DNA of 64,000 nt, from contig NZ_NMUA01000013.1 in the NCBI RefSeq assembly GCF_002312805.1, positions 1 through 64,000 of the forward strand, read 5' to 3'. Numbering within the stretch: position 1 is the stretch's first letter; each line of letters starts with the position of its first letter. Below are positions 19,284 to 25,762 of the stretch, piece after piece. The translations under genes and the position numbers were made by a program. The notes below the pieces were generated by a model. It searched no databases and was not told where the DNA came from. It saw only the letters and a list, made by a program, of their open reading frames with translations. The DNA is from Sphingobium sp. D43FB (GTDB taxonomy: Bacteria > Pseudomonadota > Alphaproteobacteria > Sphingomonadales > Sphingomonadaceae).

Positions 19284-20057
19284 TTAGGCGACCGAACTGC
19301 CTGTTCCTCGCCTGGTCATGAGCTTAGTATATTCAGCCTCTTCCTCAGGCGTAGGGAACGTCAATCCGTCGAGCCCGTCCACGACCGGCTGGAGCTGGTG
19401 GATAGATTGAAGATCCTCCAGGAGATGCGCCCTGCTGTAGGTATCGGGATCAAGAACGGAACCGTCGAAACGAAGGAGCTTCAGATCTTCGAGACCGTCA
19501 TGACGGTTAGAATATCGGTCATATGGCCGGTCAAAGTCCTCACAGCGGCTGGGGAGCGACTTATGGGTCTCCCTGGTGCAAAACACTGTCGGTATGAGCC
19601 AGCAGTAAAGAAGGCGCTTACGTGCCTGCTCGATATCGCCATCGCGCATTGCCATCAGCACTAACGATTTGACCTGAGAAACTGGGAAGGCATGTTCGCG
19701 TTCCTTCAGGACGAGTTGACGGCCGTCGCGTTGCTCGCTGAAAAACTGAGGTCGCGCCTTGCTCGTCCAAGGCAGCAGATGTTGAGCCCGAATCAAGTCT
19801 CCAACGGCTTCTCGGCGCATCCGCTGCGCAACGCGCCCGAAGTTCGGCATTTTGTCGACCAAAAGGCTCAGGAATCGAACGTCGGCATCCAGCTTCGCGG
19901 GCAGGTAAAGGCCAGCCCAATCGGCAACTTTCACCCCGTGCCACCCCCGATCGAGCCATGCTGACCAGATTGCAAGCACATCCTTGGTGTCGGCCTTTAC
20001 TTCGCCAAAACCCTCTCCATCATTGCGATGCTCTGGCCCAAAATCGTCATCGAACAT
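19284..20057 (-). CDS. Hypothetical protein next to the nuclease-helicase gene
   Basis: A soluble protein of unknown function, acidic at the start (MFDDDFGPEHRNDGEGFGEV) and rich in Trp, Arg and Asp. I see no catalytic motif, signal peptide or membrane segment. Two starts are possible: ATG 20057 (258 residues) with GGAGG 9 bases upstream, and ATG 20156 (290 residues) with no good ribosome binding site. I prefer the first. It lies between the McrBC operon and the TM0106-type nuclease-helicase, on the same strand as both, and a long hairpin separates it from the latter. The context suggests an accessory defence gene, but that is only inference. Confidence 0.6.
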   Translation of the reverse strand: MFDDDFGPEHRNDGEGFGEVKADTKDVLAIWSAWLDRGWHGVKVADWAGLYLPAKLDADVRFLSLLVDKMPNFGRVAQRMRREAVGDLIRAQHLLPWTSKARPQFFSEQRDGRQLVLKEREHAFPVSQVKSLVLMAMRDGDIEQARKRLLYCWLIPTVFCTRETHKSLPSRCEDFDRPYDRYSNRHDGLEDLKLLRFDGSVLDPDTYSRAHLLEDLQSIHQLQPVVDGLDGLTFPTPEEEAEYTKLMTRRGTGSSVA

Positions 20058-20203
20058 ATGCTCATTCCTCCACCTTTTCGCCCACACTATGTCTCTGAAA
20101 TTGATAATATTTCGTGTCGGAAACCAATCTAGTCCAATAACCTGGTCTCTTTGCATTGCGCTTCATCTTGCGCGCAGCCGATGTGGTTCACATGCGATCA
20201 TGC

Positions 20204-20251
20204 AGCCGTGGTACTATATGATGGTAACCCACATCATATAGTATCACGGCT
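20204..20251. repeat. Long 20-base inverted repeat
   Basis: Two 20-base arms (20204-20223 and 20232-20251) are complementary with one mismatch and enclose an 8-base loop. The arms run from AGCCGTG into the AT-rich TACTATATGATG. It lies 33 bases past the stop of the nuclease-helicase gene and upstream of the hypothetical gene at 19284-20057. No T run follows on either strand, so it is not a classical terminator. Confidence 0.7.
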
Positions 20252-20283
20252 AGGATACTCGCGTCGTCTGTAGGGTAGCTGCG

Positions 20284-23200
20284 TCAGGCGGCGCAACTGT
20301 CAGTTAAAATATCCAGGACGTTCTCCCGCTGCTCGTCAGCAAACTGCTTTGCCCAGCATAGCCCATCGACCAGTTCCATTTGAGCGATGGTCGAACAGGG
20401 TATCTCCAGCAGTCTTGGGTTAGCGTAGATTACCGCCAAGCACTTTGCCCTACTGATTGCGACATTCAGCCGGTTCCGACTGTAAAGGAATTCGATGTTC
20501 CTTGGCAGGTCGTCGCCAGATGACGTTGCCATGGACACCAGCACAACCGGAGCTTCTTGACCCTGAAATTTGTCGACCGTACCCACGCGCGCGCCTTCAG
20601 GTAGAACGCGTTTCAACAGCTCGACCTGCATATTGTAGGGCGAAACAACAAGGATGTCGTCTGTCCCGATCAGATGAGTTTCGCCATGCCGATCGGTCCA
20701 ACGACCACCTAAGAGCGCGCGATAGGTCAGCGACAGGCGGTCGGCCTCCGGTTGAGAGCGCTGGGTACAATCGCTGTGGTGCACGTCCACGAAGCGCAGG
20801 CCCGCCGACGCGATCGCATCGGAGTCACGCGCGGGATCCACATCGAGACGCTGTCGCGCAGTGGAGGCCTCAGCTTCAAGGCGGCTTTCATAAACCGCGT
20901 CTGACACGAAACGACAGAGATCTGGATGCATGCGTCGCGTGACAGGCAGGAACACGCCCTGATCAGCAGGCACGGTAGCATGACCTTTGAGCAGATAATC
21001 AAGTGCGGACAAGCCACTATCGCCCGGATGAGTCCCCTTGATCGGCTGCGACAGCTGCATTTGGTCACCCACGAGAACAATGTTGCTTGCTGCCACCCCC
21101 ATTGCAATAATATTGGCGAGGCTGACCTGACCGGCCTCGTCGATGAAGAGATAGTCGAACGCCTCGTCCAGTTCCTCGCGAGCAAACAACCATGCAGTCC
21201 CGGCTACCAGACGGTGGTGTGCTTCAACCCCGCTGCCACTGCCGCCAACAACGTCTTCAATCCAGCCGCCGGTGCCAAGGGCTTGATCTTCGCGCGTCGA
21301 TTTCTTCATACCACGACATTGCAGGCCCTGAGCGATCGCCTTCGTCTCCACGTCCGAGAGCAGGTTATTGATCGCCTTGTGGGAGTTCGAGGCGATCCCA
21401 ACCCGCTTGCCTGCCGCCAGCAGAGCGACGATCGCCTGTGACGACGTGTAGGTCTTGCCTGCGCCGGGCGGACCTTGGATTAGCAGGTAGCTGCTGTCGA
21501 GAGCTATCAGCGCGTCAACAGCACCGGTAGTCGCATCGACACCTTCCGCCACAATCTCCCGCCCCGGCTCGCGATCAACTAAACGCGGTCGATCCCTGCG
21601 TAGTATGGCAGTGATCGCGTTATATCGTTTACCGCCAGCAGCGATGAGCTCGGCATATCGGTAGATGGCAGCCCGGAGCACCGCGTCGCCGATTGGGCCA
21701 GTAGGGATCAGCGCTGTTCCAGGTTCGATCGGGGATCGGCTGGGACCGAGTTTCAACTCGATAATTCCCTTATCTTCGTCAAGCGAAACAATTTCGCCAG
21801 CCGGTTCCAGCGTTCCGGAGCGTAGAGGTGTGTCACCGATACGCAGCTTGAAATCTTGCGCTGGGAACGTGAACGCGTGAATGACCGAGCGCTTTTCTTT
21901 TCGAGGCGGCATCGTTGGATGAGGCATCAGGTTTGCAAGGCATTCGGCATCATTCAGCAGGGCCTCTTCGTCCATGTCTTGGCGAGCGAACATAGCCCAC
22001 CAGGATGGCTTCGCCTCGCGGCGATGGAACTCCAGCAGATTTGCAAGGAGCTGTCGCCATGGTTCATCCCTACGATCCGTCAGCGCTTCGGCAAGCCTGC
22101 GGGTGCGTTCGTCAGCGTCTTGGCGCGCAGCCGTCTTGACCGGATCTGCAGGAGCGATCTGCCGCCCCTCAAACCATAGCGTTTCAGGAGGCCGCAGGGA
22201 TAGCAGCCAATCGCGACACATACGCGTCGAGCGGCAATCAATCTCGTTATATTCGGCTATCTCGCGCAGAAGTTGTTCGCCACCGATCTGCCGCCACCGC
22301 TCGTAGATAATGATGCTGTCACCACCATTCTTTACCTCGCCCTGACGTCCACCAGGAAGGTAGAACGCCTCCATGTTCTTGATCGAGTAGCGCGGCTCAG
22401 ACGTTCGAATGGATTCAACCACCACCCGGTAAAGATCTACCATCCGGTCACTACGCAGCAGATCGTCCACTTGGGTTTCACGCGTGCCGTGATACATCGC
22501 CAATTTTTTGAGCGCAGTCTGCTCATAGGCCGCATAATGGTAGATATGCGCATTTGGATGACGCGCGAGACGATCGATCATGAAATCGATGGTTTGCTCG
22601 AACGCAATCTTTTCGCTCGCGCGGTCATGCGCCCAAAATTCGTGGAAGCAATCTTCGTTTGCATGGTTGAAGGCTACGATGCCGAACAGATACTCCAGAC
22701 CGCCATCGAAGAGGGGGTCGCCTTCCATGTCGAAGAATAAGTCACCATGATCTGGCAGAGGTAGCCTCTCGAAGCCCCGACCCGACGATGGCGGGAGAAG
22801 CTCGACCAAGCGGTCGCCCGTCTGACGTTGATGCCCTTGAAGGCGGGCCTGATTAACAAGCCTTGTCAAAGTGGCTGGCTGCATTCCAGGGACGCGGGTC
22901 TCGACGGGGGTGGCTGCAAGCTGTCCGATCTCATCAATACCCTCTGCACGCAGGGCGCTGATCTGGCCGCGTCCCATACCTGCAATGATCGAGAGATGGT
23001 CTGCCGCATCCCACTCCGCCCCGCACTTCTCGGTCCAGCGGCAAAATGTGCAGTGGCCACAGGGGTCGCCTGCCGACGTGGTAGGCGGCAAATTGACAAA
23101 TGTTTCGAAGCGTCGGCGTGCAACATTGAAGTAATGGAGTACCGAAGATGTGCGAAGAGAGGTAATTTCGCCCGATCCTAACACCACATGCATCGCAGGC

Positions 23201-23688
23201 GGCGCGACGCCCTGCACATCGGTGAGCATGTCTGCATACACACACAGCTGGAGTACGTGTTTCGCTTTCGCCGATCGAGCAAGCTTGGTATCGGCAACAT
23301 CGTATGCGTATGAACCCAACGACGATGTCGCATCGTTCCGTCTGATCAGGAAGTCAGAATAGCCATGCCAGCGGCCAACTAGAAAAGCGCCTTGGTAGAT
23401 GACATCATGCCCCTTCTGCATGGCCCGTCGCGTGGCATCAGCACGCTCCTCAAGCGGGCCGGTCGACGCAATCTCAACTACAGAACGACCTTCCTCCTGT
23501 AAGCGTCGAAGGTAGGCGCGCTCATGCTCGATGCCCTTTTGCTGTAGAAGGGCAGCGTATTCGTCGTCTGACGCGGCAACCATGGGCGTGACCAAATTAG
23601 TCGTGTCCAACACCGTAGCATGCGCGCAGCCCATGAAGTTCACGAGGTCGCTTGCTGAGAAGATGGTATTGCCGCCGTAGTTCCGCAT
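20284..23688 (-). CDS. TM0106-type RecB-like nuclease / RNase H-like / SF1 helicase fusion
   Basis: An 1134-residue multidomain protein. The N-terminal RecB-like nuclease has VADTKLARSAKAKHVLQLCV (about 128-147) with the catalytic Asp-x-Lys, followed by a cysteine cluster CGHCTFCRWTEKC (about 207-220) that could hold an iron-sulphur cluster. A ribonuclease H-like domain begins at LFFDMEGDPLFD (about 315). The C-terminal half is an SF1 (Upf1/Dna2-like) helicase with Walker A QGPPGAGKTY (about 737), motif II LFIDEAGQVS (about 846) and RLNVAISRAK near the end. AGGGGGAT lies just before the ATG. The gene is divergent from a WYL regulator 99 bases away. A role in degrading foreign DNA or RNA is inferred from domains and island context. 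Confidence 0.85.
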   Translation of the reverse strand: MRNYGGNTIFSASDLVNFMGCAHATVLDTTNLVTPMVAASDDEYAALLQQKGIEHERAYLRRLQEEGRSVVEIASTGPLEERADATRRAMQKGHDVIYQGAFLVGRWHGYSDFLIRRNDATSSLGSYAYDVADTKLARSAKAKHVLQLCVYADMLTDVQGVAPPAMHVVLGSGEITSLRTSSVLHYFNVARRRFETFVNLPPTTSAGDPCGHCTFCRWTEKCGAEWDAADHLSIIAGMGRGQISALRAEGIDEIGQLAATPVETRVPGMQPATLTRLVNQARLQGHQRQTGDRLVELLPPSSGRGFERLPLPDHGDLFFDMEGDPLFDGGLEYLFGIVAFNHANEDCFHEFWAHDRASEKIAFEQTIDFMIDRLARHPNAHIYHYAAYEQTALKKLAMYHGTRETQVDDLLRSDRMVDLYRVVVESIRTSEPRYSIKNMEAFYLPGGRQGEVKNGGDSIIIYERWRQIGGEQLLREIAEYNEIDCRSTRMCRDWLLSLRPPETLWFEGRQIAPADPVKTAARQDADERTRRLAEALTDRRDEPWRQLLANLLEFHRREAKPSWWAMFARQDMDEEALLNDAECLANLMPHPTMPPRKEKRSVIHAFTFPAQDFKLRIGDTPLRSGTLEPAGEIVSLDEDKGIIELKLGPSRSPIEPGTALIPTGPIGDAVLRAAIYRYAELIAAGGKRYNAITAILRRDRPRLVDREPGREIVAEGVDATTGAVDALIALDSSYLLIQGPPGAGKTYTSSQAIVALLAAGKRVGIASNSHKAINNLLSDVETKAIAQGLQCRGMKKSTREDQALGTGGWIEDVVGGSGSGVEAHHRLVAGTAWLFAREELDEAFDYLFIDEAGQVSLANIIAMGVAASNIVLVGDQMQLSQPIKGTHPGDSGLSALDYLLKGHATVPADQGVFLPVTRRMHPDLCRFVSDAVYESRLEAEASTARQRLDVDPARDSDAIASAGLRFVDVHHSDCTQRSQPEADRLSLTYRALLGGRWTDRHGETHLIGTDDILVVSPYNMQVELLKRVLPEGARVGTVDKFQGQEAPVVLVSMATSSGDDLPRNIEFLYSRNRLNVAISRAKCLAVIYANPRLLEIPCSTIAQMELVDGLCWAKQFADEQRENVLDILTDSCAA

Positions 23689-23752
23689 TTATCCCCCTAT
23701 CACGGACTGACGTCCGCTGGACTGCATCATTCATGTCTAGCATGATGGAGCC

Positions 23753-23772
23753 ACACGACAGATCCTGTCGCA
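23753..23772. promoter_or_regulatory. Putative operator between nuclease-helicase and WYL regulator
   Basis: The sequence ACACGACAGATCCTGTCGCA contains the perfect palindrome CGACAG-ATC-CTGTCG. It lies 16 bases before the WYL gene start and within the divergent promoter region of the nuclease-helicase gene. A nearly identical copy lies at 25152-25171. The pair is best explained as binding sites for one regulator, most simply the WYL protein itself. Confidence 0.6.
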
Positions 23773-23787
23773 TGGGAAAGGTTTAGG

Positions 23788-24783
23788 ATGTCCTATCGCA
23801 ATGCGATCGATCTTCTGACTATCGCTGCTCATGCAGCAAGTGCGCGTGGTATCAGCCTAGACGAGATATCCGAAATTTTGGAGCGAGACTATCGGACATC
23901 GCAACGCGTCATTGCGGCACTTCGAGAACGCTTCCCTGAGTTGGATCATTTCCGCGATGAGGAATCGGGAAAGACGCGCTGGCGACTTCCTAACAAGGCC
24001 ATCGCACCATTGCTCGTGCCGACAGCCGAAGAACTCGCGGCACTGACTCTAGCAGAGGAAATGCTTACAAACGGCGCTGGTGCCGATCAGGTGCAAGCAT
24101 TGCGCTCGTTGCATGCGAAGATTTTAGCGCTGATCCCAAGTGAGCGTAGCCGCAAAATCGAAGCTGATGAAGAAGCCCTTTTGGTTGCTCTCGGTCATGC
24201 GACGCGCCCAGGGCCAAGGCCCGTTGGCCGCGAAACGATCGACCTGGCCATCTCAACTGCCCTCAAAGGCACATCGCGGCTGCGCATACGCTATCGCGGC
24301 TGGAAGGATGCCATCTCTCGCGAGCGAATCGTTGCGCCACACGGCTTGCTGTTGGGCGCAAGGCGGTATTTGGTCGCTGTCGATCTCGAAAAGGTCGGCG
24401 GCGGGATCCAACATTTCCGCGTCGATGCCATTGAAGAGGCTGTAGTGCTGCCAGAATCGTTTGTTCGAAGGTCGGGCTTCGACCTCGACACACACGCGGA
24501 GCGATGCTTCGGTTCCTACCAACAAGAAGATGGAATACACGACGTGGCGTGGCGTTTTGCAGCTCACGCCGCCTCGCGTGCGGAAGGCTTTCTTTTTCAT
24601 CCATCCCAGATCGTTGAGCATGAGCCCGGCGGATCACTGCTTGTTAGATTTCGCGCGTCCGGCCTACTCGAAATGTGCTGGCACCTATACATGTGGGGAG
24701 ACGCGGTTGAGGTGATATCTCCACCGGAGCTTATGTCGATGGTGAACGCATATCGCCGATCAGACTTTGCATCGATGCCATGA
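23788..24783 (+). CDS. WYL-domain transcriptional regulator (YafY-like)
   Basis: A 331-residue regulator. The first 65 residues form a winged helix-turn-helix (ISLDEISEILERDYRTSQRV). The WYL domain follows from about residue 155, with KGTSRLRIRYRGWKDAISRE, the LLLGARRYLVAVD strand and an arginine-rich WFRVD-like IQHFRVDAIEE. A C-terminal WCX-like extension ends the protein. Proteins of this type sense nucleotides or nucleic acid and often control phage-defence genes. AAAGG lies 6 bases before the ATG. A perfect palindrome sits just upstream, consistent with autoregulation and control of the divergent nuclease-helicase. The ligand is not known. Confidence 0.85.
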   Translation: MSYRNAIDLLTIAAHAASARGISLDEISEILERDYRTSQRVIAALRERFPELDHFRDEESGKTRWRLPNKAIAPLLVPTAEELAALTLAEEMLTNGAGADQVQALRSLHAKILALIPSERSRKIEADEEALLVALGHATRPGPRPVGRETIDLAISTALKGTSRLRIRYRGWKDAISRERIVAPHGLLLGARRYLVAVDLEKVGGGIQHFRVDAIEEAVVLPESFVRRSGFDLDTHAERCFGSYQQEDGIHDVAWRFAAHAASRAEGFLFHPSQIVEHEPGGSLLVRFRASGLLEMCWHLYMWGDAVEVISPPELMSMVNAYRRSDFASMP

Positions 24784-24829
24784 CGATGTGGGGCCGGAGA
24801 GATGCCCCTCCAGACCCCTTATCCCGGCA

Positions 24830-25093
24830 TCAGCAGTCCGGAAGGTCGTCGAGATTATTTTTCGACGTCGTGTCGCGATCGGTACGCAAATATTTTCCGG
24901 TTGATCCGTTCACCACTCGGATTTTGGTTTCCGGATAATGCGTCCAATTCACCCAATATTCGTGGGTGCCGGATTCGATATCGCTGATCGCGTCCGCCTT
25001 GACCCGCGGGGACCAGATTTCTCCAGAGTTGCAGAGCTTTGTGATGTCACCCTGCGAATTTTTGCCCGTAGCTCGGACGTATCGTTTCGCCAT
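24830..25093 (-). CDS. DUF3892 domain protein
   Basis: An 87-residue protein matching the DUF3892 pattern: MAKRYVRATGKNSQGDITKL at the start, EIWSPRVKADAISDIESGTH in the middle and KYLRTDRDTTSKNNLDDLP at the end. The family is small, widespread and of unknown function. I start it at ATG 25093 because GGAG lies 6 bases upstream; a second ATG 12 bases further up is part of the same leader. The upstream region contains a copy of the palindrome found before the WYL gene, so the gene may belong to the same regulon. Confidence 0.8.
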   Translation of the reverse strand: MAKRYVRATGKNSQGDITKLCNSGEIWSPRVKADAISDIESGTHEYWVNWTHYPETKIRVVNGSTGKYLRTDRDTTSKNNLDDLPDC

Positions 25094-25151
25094 AATATTC
25101 TCCATCGCGTTAGCGACTCATGTTTGTCGCAAGTATCAAGATGGGATCGTG

Positions 25152-25171
25152 ACACGACAGATCTTGTCGTA
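25152..25171. promoter_or_regulatory. Second copy of the WYL-type palindrome, upstream of the DUF3892 gene
   Basis: ACACGACAGATCTTGTCGTA differs from the copy at 23753-23772 at two positions only. Here the palindrome extends further: ACGACA-GATCT-TGTCGT, with flanking GTGAC on the left and GTCAC on the right. It lies 59 bases upstream of the DUF3892 start, where an operator or promoter element would be expected. Confidence 0.6.
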
Positions 25172-25285
25172 GTCACGGATGGCAATCGGAATGTTTGCTT
25201 TGTTCAGGGCATGGCTTATGGCTTAGCGGGGACTCCTGACTCCCGGATAGTTGCTATGGCGAACCTGATCGCCCGCCGAATCGAA

Positions 25286-25762
25286 TCATTGCGCCTGCAG
25301 CACCGCCATCGCCCTTATGTCCGAGTTTTCCACCTGCCCGCGCCCACCACATAGGATGCTGGTAAGGCGGCCACCCGTGCGCTGGAGCCCGGTCCAGTTC
25401 ATGATGCAGGTCCCGGCGCTGGCAGGGATTGGATTGTCGCCGCTCGCCAGGTAGATCCGCTCGACGGCCATCATCTGCATAAGGTCGGCACCGAAGCCCT
25501 GCTTTCCCTCGATGGTTCCCGCGAACCCGAGAATCCTGCCATCGTCGCCGCTCTTGTCTGTGAATTGGATAAGCACGGTTCCGCGCTCCGTGCGAGCGAT
25601 GACCGCACTGTCGCAAGCGAACCGACTAGGGTCGCCATTATCGATCGTGACACCGGACTTTGGATCACAGGTGCCATTTATCACAATGGGCTCGTCGGGA
25701 GCCTGAGCATGCACAGATGAAAAAACGCATAGGGACAAGGCGATGCCGAGGATGGCCTTCAT
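25286..25762 (-). CDS. Small exported protein coupled to the UvrD-like helicase
   Basis: A 158-residue protein with a clear signal peptide: MKAILGIALSLCVFSSVHAQ, with cleavage expected after the Ala-Gln-Ala region. The mature part has four or so cysteines (NGTCDPKSG, RFACDSAV, AGTCIMNW, SILCGGRG) that could form disulphides, and would lie in the periplasm. I do not recognise the family. The ATG at 25762 overlaps the helicase stop (ATGA) and GGAG lies about 9 bases upstream, so it is probably translated together with the helicase, which is odd for an exported protein. Confidence 0.7.
   Translation of the reverse strand: MKAILGIALSLCVFSSVHAQAPDEPIVINGTCDPKSGVTIDNGDPSRFACDSAVIARTERGTVLIQFTDKSGDDGRILGFAGTIEGKQGFGADLMQMMAVERIYLASGDNPIPASAGTCIMNWTGLQRTGGRLTSILCGGRGQVENSDIRAMAVLQAQ

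Noticed and set aside
24938..25354. A 138-codon plus-strand frame over the DUF3892 gene
   Set aside because: The minus-strand frame matches DUF3892 and has a good ribosome binding site; the plus frame has neither.
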